64,000 nucleotides of DNA from Renibacterium sp. (GCA_017419405.1 JAFOLH010000006.1:186001-250000), one strand, 5' to 3'; counted from the stretch's first letter, positions 17,353 through 25,430 are shown. The notes: generated from the letters alone by a model not told the origin. Numbers and translations are program-made.

Positions 17353-18497
17353 ACACCGAAGGATTCCGTCTTTTCGTCGGGACCATGGTCACGGGACGAA
17401 TCACCGCAGATCTACCCGTTTCTTCGCTGAAATGGGGGCTACGGCTCAACGACTCAGGGTCCATCGAACTCGCTTTGCCGGTGCGGGCACAGGAATATCA
17501 ACGGCTCAACCTGCGGGCCAACACCGCAGGCTTGCGGCAATTCGTCGGGATTTCCTACAACGGGATCATCCTCGAATGCGGCCCGATCTGGAAACGCTCC
17601 TACGACGCCGGCAACGAAATCCTCAAGATCACCGCAGCCGGGCTGTGGTCAATCCTCGACACCGTCAAAGCGCTCCCCTGGTATGCGATGGCAAAAGACA
17701 CTTCGCCGACCGAGGTGACGCTCTCTGTCGTAGGTAAGACGCTGGGCAGCATCGCACGCGAATTTGTCCGAATCAGCATCGAAACCAACTCGAAAAATCC
17801 GGGCTTGCCGATCGTCTTGCCCGACATCGTCCCGGACGGCACCAACGAAAGGAACATCCCCGGGTACGGGCTCCCCTGGCTCGGCGACCTGCTCAGGAAC
17901 CTTACCGGTGTCCAGCGTGGCCCCGACATCCGGTTCCGGCCCGAATTCGTGCCCGACGACCACCGCTTCATGCACTGGGTCATGGAGCACGGCACGGTGG
18001 ACAATCCTTTGCTGGCGCAGAGCGGCCCGGACTGGGTGTGGAACGCTGCCGCCCCGAAATCCACGGTCAGCGCCATCAGCTACACCGAAGACGCGACCCG
18101 GATGGCCGCCCGCGCCTACCAGCCCGGGGCCGGGTCCGAACTCGACATGAAACTCCGTTTCGCCGACGACACCACGCTCATCGATACGGCCGGCTACCCC
18201 TGGACCGAAATCGACATCGCCTCCAAGGACGTCGAAGACTTGGCACTTTTGCAGGAATACGCCGACGCCGGCATCGCCGGAGCCAAGTATCCGGTTGAGA
18301 CGTGGACGGTGAACGTCCGGGCCGACGAACGCCCCACGCTCGGAAGCTATCTCCCCGGGCACTGGGCCCGGATTATCGTCCCAGAAGACCACCCGTTCAT
18401 TCTCGGCGGCCCGGTCCGAACCCGGATCCTCGCCGTCGACGGTGACGACACGAACAACGTCAAACTCACCCTAGCCCCGATCCAAGGGAGACCATAA
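17343..18497 (+). CDS. Tail tip protein, probable hub (Tal-like) without enzymatic extension
   Basis: 384 residues. It begins with beta-rich text (GFRLFVGTMVTGRITADLPV), includes LKITAAGLWSIL, then a helical part and a beta-rich end. Its place after the Dit gene and its length suit the tail hub protein. No lysozyme or peptidase motif is visible. The last base of its stop is the first base of the next ATG. Confidence 0.75.
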   Translation: MVVDTEGFRLFVGTMVTGRITADLPVSSLKWGLRLNDSGSIELALPVRAQEYQRLNLRANTAGLRQFVGISYNGIILECGPIWKRSYDAGNEILKITAAGLWSILDTVKALPWYAMAKDTSPTEVTLSVVGKTLGSIAREFVRISIETNSKNPGLPIVLPDIVPDGTNERNIPGYGLPWLGDLLRNLTGVQRGPDIRFRPEFVPDDHRFMHWVMEHGTVDNPLLAQSGPDWVWNAAAPKSTVSAISYTEDATRMAARAYQPGAGSELDMKLRFADDTTLIDTAGYPWTEIDIASKDVEDLALLQEYADAGIAGAKYPVETWTVNVRADERPTLGSYLPGHWARIIVPEDHPFILGGPVRTRILAVDGDDTNNVKLTLAPIQGRP

Positions 18498-19240
18498 TGG
18501 ACAGCCTCGACGGGGTACCCCGCAGATCCTACGAACCGGACCCGGTCCTCTCCGGGATAAACCGGGCCGCCGACACGAACCGGCGAGTCAACGTTCTCGA
18601 ACGGGCAGCCCCGCAACGGTCTTCATCGATCAGCCAAAACGGCCGCAAACGGATCGGCCTCGGCCCCTTGAGCAGTGACGGATCAAAATACGGCATCGAG
18701 ATTTTCGACGATGCCGGAGCAGTCCAAGCCCGCCTCGGTGAACTTACCTCACAACCCGGCGTATATGGCCTCGAAGTGCTCGTCGGAAACGGCCGCTATG
18801 TGCCAGTCGCTTCAATCGCTTCCGGCCCCAACCGCCAAACTGTCGCCGGCAAATACGAGCAAACCGTGGCCACTGGTCAAAATACGGGCTGGCAGAACAT
18901 CGGCCCGGTCATCACGACGACGACGGCCTCGGGGAAAATCGAAGTGAGCACCGGCGGATCCCTCGTTGTCGCTGGGAACAAATGCACGGTCATGTACTCC
19001 TACTCGATCATCAACGCAGTCACCGGAGCCGTCGTTGTTCAGCCGGACCAGTTCCAAGGCATCCGTTGTGTCCACAACGGTTACGGCATGGACAATTCCC
19101 AATCCGGGGAACTCACCCTGACTCACCAACTCGACCCCGGCCGATACCGGGTCAACGGCCTGTTCCAGATCTACGGATCTGCCGGCATGGAAAGCACCGG
19201 ATCAATCAGCAACCGGACGCTCGGCGTCCAGGGCTACTAA
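18497..19240 (+). CDS. Minor tail protein
   Basis: 247 residues. The N-terminus looks helical and basic (NRAADTNRRVNVLER), the rest is beta-strand rich with Gly and Ser, ending in a jelly-roll-like stretch (GELTLTHQLDPGRYRVNGLF). It is probably part of the base plate or receptor-binding apparatus. I see no named family. Confidence 0.7.
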   Translation: MDSLDGVPRRSYEPDPVLSGINRAADTNRRVNVLERAAPQRSSSISQNGRKRIGLGPLSSDGSKYGIEIFDDAGAVQARLGELTSQPGVYGLEVLVGNGRYVPVASIASGPNRQTVAGKYEQTVATGQNTGWQNIGPVITTTTASGKIEVSTGGSLVVAGNKCTVMYSYSIINAVTGAVVVQPDQFQGIRCVHNGYGMDNSQSGELTLTHQLDPGRYRVNGLFQIYGSAGMESTGSISNRTLGVQGY

Positions 19241-19258
19241 CCACAACGGAGGAAAAGC

Positions 19259-20317
19259 ATGGTTGCAAATCGTGGCGTAGGCGTCCGCCAACTCAGCACC
19301 ACCGGAACAACCCCGAAAGAACACCGCCTCACCATCGCCGGCATGATGGCAGAAAACGCGCCCGGGACACCCCGCTCCGGGCTTCTGAACCCTGCGAGCA
19401 CAAACATTGTCTTTCCCAAGGCGAACATGTCCTACGACGTGCTCGCCTGCGCCGCGGTGATCCTTCGTGATCAGGACGAAGGCGTGTACACGCCGACGAC
19501 GACCGGTGTGACCAACGTCCTGACCGGGAATGCCCCGTCTTCGGGCTCGCGGTGGGACATTGTATGGATCAAGCAAAACGACCCTGAAAAGCAAGACAAC
19601 GACGGCGGCACCCCAGCGGTGAACCTGAACACGGCCATGGTCCGGGTTACTCAGGGACAGGCCGCCGCGTCACCGGTCAAACCTGCCATCCCTGCCGGCG
19701 CCTACGCTCTCTCCGAGCACCAAATTTTCTCAGGAACGACGGCGACCAACGCCAGCCCAAACACCTCCCGACAACTCTGGCGCTACACGGTTCCGCGCGG
19801 GGCACCGATCCCGGTGCGGAATCAGGCGGAGCGAGACGAGATCAGCCCCGTTCTGGGCACCACGGTTCTGCGACTCGACCAAGGCGGTTTGATCGAATCG
19901 TGGGACGGTGTTGGCTACTCTGGCAGCCGACAATTCGTCACGCTCCGAAACGTCGAGCTGCGATTCGCGCCGGGCACTCAGCGCAGTATTGGAAATCCGA
20001 CCGAGCAGTCTGCAGAAACCGTTGCAAATGACTTCCTCGTCCCCGCCAGCGGTGACGATACTTTCCGTTTCACTCGCCCGGGCCTCTACCAGATCGAATT
20101 TACGCCCATCGGTAGGAGCCAATCTTCGGCAGGTGTTTGCACGATCCTCCGGAATGGTGGCCAGCTGGCCGAGACCGGATTCGGCGGACAACGCGCCTGG
20201 AGCATGTCTTTAGTCACTACAGTCCTTGCAGCCTCCGGCGACCGAATTTCGATCATGATCACCTCGACGAACGAGTGGTACGCGATTCCGATTGTCCGTG
20301 TCGTAAGAATCGGGTAG
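19259..20317 (+). CDS. Putative receptor-binding/minor tail protein
   Basis: 352 residues after a GGAGG site. The first 200 residues resemble upper base-plate proteins (RQLSTTGTTPKEHRLTIAGM), and the last 110 form a C1q/TNF-like beta-sandwich (FRFTRPGLYQIEFTPIG, then NEWYAIPIVRVVRI). This combination is common in host-recognition proteins of phages of Gram-positive hosts. The receptor cannot be predicted. Confidence 0.7.
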   Translation: MVANRGVGVRQLSTTGTTPKEHRLTIAGMMAENAPGTPRSGLLNPASTNIVFPKANMSYDVLACAAVILRDQDEGVYTPTTTGVTNVLTGNAPSSGSRWDIVWIKQNDPEKQDNDGGTPAVNLNTAMVRVTQGQAAASPVKPAIPAGAYALSEHQIFSGTTATNASPNTSRQLWRYTVPRGAPIPVRNQAERDEISPVLGTTVLRLDQGGLIESWDGVGYSGSRQFVTLRNVELRFAPGTQRSIGNPTEQSAETVANDFLVPASGDDTFRFTRPGLYQIEFTPIGRSQSSAGVCTILRNGGQLAETGFGGQRAWSMSLVTTVLAASGDRISIMITSTNEWYAIPIVRVVRIG

Positions 20318-20321
20318 CTGG

Positions 20322-20651
20322 ATGAGCCAATGGATCATAGACCTCCTCATCGGCATCGGTGGCCCCTTGATTGCCGGCGCGACTGGGATCTATGTAGGCA
20401 CCCGTGTAGACCGAAGCAAAACCGTCGCCGACGCCAAGACCGAGGCTCGGACCGAAGCCCATGCAATGATCGACCAGCTGCAAGAAGAGCGGGCCGTTCG
20501 GGAATCTCAGGTGGCCGTCTTGCAGGCCCGTATCGATTCCTTCTACACCGACAAACACGCTTCTCGAATTTTTGTCGCCGCTTTGATCGATCACATCTGG
20601 CAACGCAAGCAGCCGCCACCGCCAGAACCACCCGCCGGATACATCCCCTGA
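20322..20651 (+). CDS. Small membrane protein with coiled coil
   Basis: 109 residues: one N-terminal membrane segment (IIDLLIGIGGPLIAGATGIYV), a charged coiled coil (about 30-75), and a Pro-rich tail. It lies between tail fibre and lysis genes and has its own terminator. It could be a spanin-like or superinfection protein, but no family is recognised. Confidence 0.7.
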   Translation: MSQWIIDLLIGIGGPLIAGATGIYVGTRVDRSKTVADAKTEARTEAHAMIDQLQEERAVRESQVAVLQARIDSFYTDKHASRIFVAALIDHIWQRKQPPPPEPPAGYIP

Positions 20652-20678
20652 GCCCCCGCAAACGCCGGGGCCTTTTTT
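20652..20678 (+). terminator. Intrinsic terminator before the lysis genes
   Basis: An 8-bp GC stem with one mismatch and a 4-nt loop, followed by six T residues. It lies immediately after the small membrane protein stop and separates the tail genes from the lysis cassette. Confidence 0.8.
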
Positions 20679-20701
20679 ATGACCAAAGCTAGGAGCCGAA
20701 C

Positions 20702-21625
20702 ATGCCTTTCCTGACTAACCTCGCCGACGTCGCACGCACCAGCGGGCTACGAGTAGTCGAAATCCCCGGCTGGCAGAGCCGAGGATACGCCGGACAATCC
20801 CTCAACGATCCTCGCGGAATCCTCTGGCACCACACCGCCACCCGAGGCGGTGGCAACATGCCAACCCTCAACGTCCTCACCAACGGCCGAGCAAACCTCG
20901 CAGGACCACTGGCCCAACTCGGACTCGGACGCGACGGAACCGTGTACGTCGTCGCAGCAGGACTGTGCAACCACGCCGGGCGGGGCCAAATCGCCGACAT
21001 CCCCCAGGACGCCGGAAACTACTACCTGATCGGCGTGGAAATGGAAGCCGCCGGCGAACCCCCGTTCGATTGGACCTCGGCACAACTCGATGCCGCCCCA
21101 CGGCTCGGCGCAGCCCTCGAACGCGCCTACCTGATGAACCGCCCGCCGGAGCTCCGTATTCAGGCCGGCCACAAGGAATACTCCTCGGAGGGCAAAATCG
21201 ATCCGGCGGGCTGGCCCGGAGACATGGAAGGACTGCGCGCCTCGATCAACGCCCTACTGGCCGGGACTGCTCCCACGCCCGAAGCCGTGACCCCGCCGGT
21301 CGTGACCCCGCCGCCGGTTACCCCGGCCGCCGGGCCGATCCAATGGCTGGTCGAAGCCGGCGAAACCCTCGCGCAGGTCCAGGCTTACTACAACGGCCCC
21401 ACGGCCGCACAGATCGCCGCCGCCAATGGAATCGCCGATCCGGACCGGATCCAGGTCGGCCAAGTGCTTACCATCCCGGGCCGGCTGGAATGGGTGGTCG
21501 ACCCTGGCGACACCCTGGGTAGTATCGCGGCCTATTACCGGGTGAGCGTGGACTACCTCGCCCGACTCAACAACCTCGGCGACCCGGACAAGATCCAGGT
21601 CGGGCAAGTCCTGAGAATCCAATGA
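20702..21625 (+). CDS. Endolysin: N-acetylmuramoyl-L-alanine amidase with two LysM domains
   Basis: 307 residues. The amidase_2/PGRP-type domain spans about 15-185, with candidate zinc ligands in WHHTATRGG (His43/44), CNHAGRG (His91) and GHKEYSSEGKIDP (His157). A Pro/Thr linker (187-212) leads to two LysM repeats (213-259 and 262-307), each ending in QVGQVL. It cuts the bond between muramic acid and the stem peptide after the holin opens the membrane. AGGAG precedes the ATG. Confidence 0.93.
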   Translation: MPFLTNLADVARTSGLRVVEIPGWQSRGYAGQSLNDPRGILWHHTATRGGGNMPTLNVLTNGRANLAGPLAQLGLGRDGTVYVVAAGLCNHAGRGQIADIPQDAGNYYLIGVEMEAAGEPPFDWTSAQLDAAPRLGAALERAYLMNRPPELRIQAGHKEYSSEGKIDPAGWPGDMEGLRASINALLAGTAPTPEAVTPPVVTPPPVTPAAGPIQWLVEAGETLAQVQAYYNGPTAAQIAAANGIADPDRIQVGQVLTIPGRLEWVVDPGDTLGSIAAYYRVSVDYLARLNNLGDPDKIQVGQVLRIQ

Positions 21626-21795
21626 TCAAAACCCGGATCAAACGGGCGCTGGCGCTGGTCGCCCGGGCACTCCCCGCAGTCTTTTTCGCGGTCTTGGCCG
21701 CCATGGCGATTGCCATTCTCTGGGCGGCAGCCTACATCGTTGGCAGCATCGTCACCGCCTTCATTCGCATCCTCAAAATCCTCACCGGAGCCTAG
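21622..21795 (+). CDS. Small cationic membrane protein of the lysis cassette
   Basis: 57 residues, ATG overlapping the endolysin stop. The basic N-terminus (MIKTRIKRALALVAR) is followed by one long hydrophobic segment (about 18-50). Size and place suit a second holin, antiholin or pinholin-like helper, but the family is not recognisable from sequence alone. Confidence 0.7.
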   Translation: MIKTRIKRALALVARALPAVFFAVLAAMAIAILWAAAYIVGSIVTAFIRILKILTGA

Positions 21796-21811
21796 CCCCA
21801 AGGAGTAAAAA

Positions 21812-22057
21812 GTGTTCACCTTCACATTCTGGGCAGCGGCCATCGAGCGGGCCGCAAAGACCGCAGCACAGGCCGCTATTGCGTTCTGGGCCACCGGTAG
21901 CGTGACCGGCCTGTTCGGCATTGACTGGGCCGCCACGGCCTCCGTGGCCGGCTTCGCAGCAGTACTGTCCGTGTTCACCTCGATTGCCTCCGGTGGGCGC
22001 GACGGCAACCCCTCTGCGGGAAACCTCGAAACCACCGGACGCCGCGCCGCCCGGTAA
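21812..22057 (+). CDS. Holin
   Basis: 81 residues from GTG after AAGGAG. Two hydrophobic stretches (AAKTAAQAAIAFWATG and TASVAGFAAVLSVFTSIAS) are separated by a short GIDW turn, and the tail is basic (TGRRAAR). This matches the r1t/actinophage holin type. It would permeabilise the membrane to release the endolysin. It is the last plus-strand phage gene. Confidence 0.88.
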   Translation: MFTFTFWAAAIERAAKTAAQAAIAFWATGSVTGLFGIDWAATASVAGFAAVLSVFTSIASGGRDGNPSAGNLETTGRRAAR

Positions 22058-22075
22058 GCCGGCACCCGCCAACCA

Positions 22076-22124
22076 AAATTGCCCCACCCCCGACGCCTAG
22101 ATGGTTTCGGGTGTGGGGCAATTT
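22076..22124. terminator. Bidirectional terminator between holin and the minus-strand cluster
   Basis: A 12-bp perfect inverted repeat (22076-22087 with 22113-22124) whose outer ends read AAATT and AATTT, giving a T-rich exit on both strands. It sits between convergent genes. Confidence 0.8.
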
Positions 22125-22130
22125 CGTCGT

Positions 22131-22280
22131 TTACCGGTCGATCTTCACATGCAGGAAAGTACACCCGCCCGGGCCGAGGGCTTTGAGTTGATCCATGGCG
22201 TCGTCTGGGTATTCGTCACGCTCGATCACCACATCGCTCATGATGCCATCGCTGTCGCGGAAAGTGCCAATGATTTTCAC
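22131..22280 (-). CDS. 49-residue accessory phage protein
   Basis: A GTG start gives a compact protein: KIIGTFRDSDGIMSDVVIE, then DAMDQLKALGPGGCTFLHVK. Two strands, a helix and a final strand are suggested. It is the last gene of the minus-strand cluster and stops 7 bp before the shared terminator. No family recognised. Confidence 0.6.
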   Translation of the reverse strand: MKIIGTFRDSDGIMSDVVIERDEYPDDAMDQLKALGPGGCTFLHVKIDR

Positions 22281-22289
22281 CGATCTAGC

Positions 22290-22601
22290 CTACCCGGCCG
22301 ACAGCAAAGGCTTGCCCGGGCCCGTGTGGTACTCGGGCCTGGGCCAATCATCAACCAGTCGCTGCACGGCGAAGACATCCGCCCCAGCATTTAGGACTAT
22401 GCCGGCTGCCATGGGGGCGTGCAATGCCGACGGCAGATGATCCCGAGCTGAGACGATCAGCGAAGCGGCAGCATGATCGAGTAGAACTTGTTCCCTGTTC
22501 GCCATGTCCTTGACTTCGTCGATTCCGGCGAGGATCGACCGGTCTCTGGCGTAGCGCTGGGCGGTTGCCGCGATCGATTCGGCTCTACTACGAACGATCA
22601 C
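22290..22601 (-). CDS. 103-residue accessory phage protein
   Basis: GTG start; helical text (AESIAATAQRYARDRSIL, then NREQVLLDHAAASLIVSARD) with one moderately hydrophobic segment (AAGIVLNAGADVFAVQRLV). It ends 10 bp before the 49-residue gene, so both are probably one operon. No family recognised; its place beside the attachment site is typical for accessory or superinfection genes. Confidence 0.55.
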   Translation of the reverse strand: MIVRSRAESIAATAQRYARDRSILAGIDEVKDMANREQVLLDHAAASLIVSARDHLPSALHAPMAAGIVLNAGADVFAVQRLVDDWPRPEYHTGPGKPLLSAG

Positions 22602-22609
22602 GGTCCGTC

Positions 22610-22789
22610 GTGATCAAAGATGGCTTTGCGCTGGCCTGGACGAAGCACGAGGTTTTGATCCTCTACTTGCACTCCGGGCGATGGGAAACCGCTACTGAAA
22701 TGACGTCACCCCTATTCGAGTGCTGGCTGCCTGCATCACAGGTTCAACGGCGCAATCCAGCCAAGCCAATGCGCGACTTCGCCAGCTAG
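22610..22789 (+). CDS. Possible 59-residue protein
   Basis: From a GTG the frame reads VIKDGFALAWTKHEVLILYL, then WLPASQVQRRNPAKP, which has natural composition and resembles small phage proteins with a W-V-L-V core. It is opposite in direction to its neighbours, ends overlapping the SRAP stop, and lacks a clear ribosome site, so it stays doubtful. Confidence 0.3.
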   Translation: MIKDGFALAWTKHEVLILYLHSGRWETATEMTSPLFECWLPASQVQRRNPAKPMRDFAS

Positions 22790-23527
22790 GCCGGCAAGAT
22801 CAGATCCGCGTTGTTGTTGCGCACATTCCCCACGTCCGGGCCGACCGGGCGGGCGGTGAGCGTGTCGGGCATCCGGCCAACCGCTTCATCGATCATCGCG
22901 GCCACATCCGCTTTCGACGTCGTGGCCGAGTTCATCCAGTCCACACCGAGGTCGTCGGGCATGATGATCGGCATCCGGTCGTGGATGTGCTTCATGTCGT
23001 CGGAGGCGTCAGCGGTCAGGATCGTGCAGGACATCAGCCACGAATCAGCATCGGATTTATCTTGCTGCCACCAGTCGTAAAGGCCGGCGAAAAAGAACCC
23101 TTCCCCGGCTTCGGGGTAGATGTAAAACGGCTGCTTGCCGCCTTCGAGCTTCTGCCATTCGTAGTAGCCGCTGGCCGGGATCAGCGCCCCGGCGCTTCGT
23201 GTAGGCAGATCGGAAAGTCGGCTTCTCCGCGGCGGTCTCCGAGCGGGCGTTGAATGCCCTGCTCCCCTGCGCCCGGTCCTTGGCCCACACCGGCAGCAAG
23301 CCCCACACGGCGTCGTCAATCGATGGGACCAGTTCCCCGTCGATCAGGCGCTCACTGAGCACAGTCAGAACCTGCGTCGGGGCCGCGTTGTAATTGCCCA
23401 GGGAGCTGATCCGTGAGAACTCGTCGCTCGTCCGCTGAAGATAGTCCCAGAACGCCGGGTCCGTCAGCTGGCGAATCCGGTGCTCCAACTCGATTTTGTT
23501 TTTCACGCCTACCAGTCGCCCACACAT
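22786..23527 (-). pseudogene. SRAP-family (HMCES/YedK) gene broken by a one-base frameshift
   Basis: Two frames together make a full SOS-response-associated peptidase-like protein. The first frame (23527 down to about 23205) starts MCGRL, whose Cys2 forms the DNA-protein crosslink at abasic sites and fixes the start at 23527 rather than further upstream, and includes NARSETAAEKP. The second frame (about 23200 to 22786) continues LIPASGYYEW and HDRMP, which carry the catalytic Glu and His. The join falls at a run of four G (minus strand) after TKR; removing one G restores one frame. All active-site residues survive, so a sequencing error or slippage is possible. Confidence 0.85.
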
Positions 23528-23642
23528 GGCCACAGCATACGACCGATAGCGCTGGGAGTCATCAGCCAGTGGTTCGTCGTCGTTGTAGGCACGAGGGTTT
23601 AAACTGGGAACGCCTTCCCCGGCCAAACCCTCGCGGTTTGCA

Positions 23643-23685
23643 GCGCCCCCTTCTTGAGGACCACCTCGAAGGGGGCGCGTTTTTT
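23643..23685 (+). terminator. Orphan intrinsic terminator
   Basis: A perfect 10-bp GC-rich stem (23643-23652 with 23669-23678) followed by GTTTTTTG on the plus strand. No plus-strand gene precedes it, so it may end a small RNA or a transcript that crosses the attachment site in the circular phage form. Confidence 0.7.
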
Positions 23686-23709
23686 GTCCGCGGGCTACGC
23701 GGAAAATCT

Positions 23710-23795
23710 GTGGTCCTTTTGTGGTCCTTCACTTATTTCTGAACGCTTCTACTTACTGCAATCTAGGGGAACTTTCGGGACCACAAAAGGACCAC
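23710..23795. repeat. 18-bp inverted repeat, candidate integrase arm-type or excisionase sites
   Basis: GTGGTCCTTTTGTGGTCC (23710-23727) is repeated exactly as its reverse complement at 23778-23795. Each copy itself contains the box GTGGTCC twice at an 11-bp step, one helical turn. Paired direct boxes near a tRNA-embedded attachment site are typical of tyrosine-integrase arm sites. The spacing to the tRNA end is 65 bp. Confidence 0.65.
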
Positions 23796-23859
23796 AACGA
23801 CGCGAAATCCCCGCCAGCCAGAACCGGGGTTCCTTGAATTGACGGGGATTTTTCCTGGG

Positions 23860-23932
23860 TGGGCCCTACCGGGATCGAACCGATGACATCCACGGTGTAA
23901 ACGTGGCGCTCTACCAGCTGAGCTAAAGGCCC
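23860..23932 (-). tRNA. tRNA-Val (anticodon TAC)
   Basis: A 73-nt cloverleaf: a 7-bp acceptor stem, D arm GCTC/GAGC, anticodon stem CCACG/CGTGG with loop TTTACAC (anticodon TAC), and T arm with TTCGATC. The discriminator is A and the next bases are CCC, so CCA is not encoded. The prophage lies against its 3' end and leaves the tRNA complete, as expected when the phage copy restores it. Confidence 0.96.
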
Positions 23933-23965
23933 CAACCGTCCGCAGCGAAGCTGCCGGACGAATAT

Positions 23966-24943
23966 CTACTGTACCTGATCGCCCGCGGATTTCGACAACC
24001 GGGCCGCAAGCCGACTCAGCGATTCGCTGACTCCGGCGGAGATTTTGAGCGTGGCCAAATCGTCGCCGCGAGTCGCACCCCGGTTGATGATCACCACGGG
24101 TTTGCCCGCTTTGACCGCGCGGCGCGGGAAACGCAATCCGCTCATCACGGTCAACGAGGATCCGACGACCAACAGCGCCGAGGCCTCGGCCAGCATCCCG
24201 AAACTTCGCTCCACCCGGTCCTTGGGCACGTTTTCGCCGAAAAAGACGAAATCCGGTTTCAGCATTCCGCCGCAGACTTCGCAAGGCGCCACGGTAAAAG
24301 AACCGATCAGTTCGGCACTGTCCAAGTCGGCATCCGCATCCGGTGCCAGATCGATCTGCCCGCCCGCCTCGGCCCGCGCCAAGAATCCCGGGTTGAATTC
24401 GTCCAGGCGAACCGCAATCTGATCCCGGCTGAATTCGGTGCCGCAGGCCAGGCAGACCACCCGGTCGAACCTGCCGTGCAGATCCACCACGTTCACCGAG
24501 CCGGCGTCCTCGTGCAACCGATCGACATTCTGCGTGATCAGTCCGGTGATCGCCCCGGCTGCCTCGAGCTCGGCAATCGCACGATGCCCGGCGTTCGGTT
24601 GCGCCCGGCGCAGGTGCCGCCAGCCCAACTGATTGCGTGCCCAATAGCGGCGGCGCAACGACTCGTCGCCGACGAATTGCTGGTAGGTCAGCGGGTTCCG
24701 CTGCGGGGCGTCGGGGCCGCGGTAGTCCGGGATTCCGGAATCGGTGCTCAGACCGGCCCCGGTCAAGACCGCGAACCGGCCGGCCGAAAGGATCTGCGCG
24801 GCCTGCTCCAGCTCGGAACTCGCCTGCTGGTCCAGCTCCTGGGCACTGGAAGCCGGCGGACTGTTCCGCGCCCGGTCCGCGACGAACCCGGTCAGCCCCA
24901 AACCGGGCCTTCCGGATGCCGCCGGAGGCTGCGGCTCAACCAT
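23966..24943 (-). CDS. Sir2-family NAD-dependent protein deacylase
   Basis: 325 residues. NAD-binding motifs GAGLSTDSGIPDYRG and TQNVDRLH, catalytic His in VVDLHGRF, and a zinc site of two Cys pairs (CLAC and CEVC) are all present. The ATG at 24943 overlaps the peroxiredoxin stop, so translation is coupled; the frame extends further upstream only inside that gene. It removes acyl groups from lysines using NAD. Coupling with a peroxiredoxin suggests a link to redox state. It is the last gene of a three-gene operon. Confidence 0.93.
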   Translation of the reverse strand: MVEPQPPAASGRPGLGLTGFVADRARNSPPASSAQELDQQASSELEQAAQILSAGRFAVLTGAGLSTDSGIPDYRGPDAPQRNPLTYQQFVGDESLRRRYWARNQLGWRHLRRAQPNAGHRAIAELEAAGAITGLITQNVDRLHEDAGSVNVVDLHGRFDRVVCLACGTEFSRDQIAVRLDEFNPGFLARAEAGGQIDLAPDADADLDSAELIGSFTVAPCEVCGGMLKPDFVFFGENVPKDRVERSFGMLAEASALLVVGSSLTVMSGLRFPRRAVKAGKPVVIINRGATRGDDLATLKISAGVSESLSRLAARLSKSAGDQVQ

Positions 24944-25430
24944 CCGAGCCGGCCAAGGCCTGCAACGCCCGTTGGTAATCCGCCCAGGGCCGGGCTTGCG
25001 AGGCCTCACTGAAGAAGGCAGCACGCACGATCCCCTCGGCGTCGATCGCAAAGCTGCCGCGCCGGGCCAGGCCGCGCTCGGCGTCGAACACGCCATAGGC
25101 CTCAGCTGCGGCCCCGTGCGGCCAGAAATCACTCAGCAGGCCGAATTCGACGCCTTCGGCAGCCGCAAAGGCGCGCAAGGTGTATTTGCTGTCCACCGAA
25201 ATCGCGAACAACGCCGCACCGGCCGCATCGAAATCCGCCGACCGGCCGGCCAACTCGCAGATCTCGGCGGTGCACACCTGGGAGAATGCGAAAGGGTAGA
25301 AAACCAGAACCACGTTTTGCCCGCGCAGCCCGGAAAGCCGGATCAGCTCGCCGAATTGATTCGGCAAAGCGAACTCCGGAGCCGCTTCGCCGATCACCAC
25401 CTGGCGCGACGTCCCGGCGGCATGGCTCAT
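24936..25430 (-). CDS. Peroxiredoxin, AhpE/Bcp type
   Basis: 164 residues with a thioredoxin fold. The active-site segment FYPFAFSQVCTAEICEL holds the peroxidatic Cys (VC) and a second Cys five residues on. FYPFAF is the usual lead-in of the AhpE group. It reduces hydrogen peroxide or organic peroxides; a mycothiol-linked partner is likely in this lineage, by inference. ATG overlaps the DUF3052 stop (ATGA). Confidence 0.9.
   Translation of the reverse strand: MSHAAGTSRQVVIGEAAPEFALPNQFGELIRLSGLRGQNVVLVFYPFAFSQVCTAEICELAGRSADFDAAGAALFAISVDSKYTLRAFAAAEGVEFGLLSDFWPHGAAAEAYGVFDAERGLARRGSFAIDAEGIVRAAFFSEASQARPWADYQRALQALAGSDG

Larger units (their letters stand above)
23528..23859. other. Gene-free right end of the prophage
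   Basis: No convincing gene. It holds a 9-bp inverted repeat (23592-23600 with 23625-23633), an orphan terminator (23643-23685), the long GTGGTCC inverted repeat (23710-23795) and a further 9-bp inverted repeat (23805-23813 with 23843-23851) just before the tRNA 3' end. The last may serve as tRNA terminator. This is the expected place of attR. Confidence 0.7.
1..23860. mobile_element. Prophage, right portion (left end outside window)
   Basis: A continuous siphovirus-type gene order runs from replication genes through packaging, head, connector, tail, tip and lysis genes, and ends at the 3' end of a tRNA-Val gene, a classic tyrosine-integrase target. The portal and minor capsid types and the order resemble phages of Gram-positive hosts. 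No integrase or repressor lies in the window, so they are probably on the unseen left side. The exact right boundary cannot be fixed without the left attachment site. Packaging, head, tail and lysis genes all appear open, so it may be intact. Confidence 0.95.

Noticed and set aside
23528-23626. 33-codon N-terminal extension of the SRAP gene
   Set aside because: SRAP needs Cys at position 2 after Met, which fixes the start at 23527.
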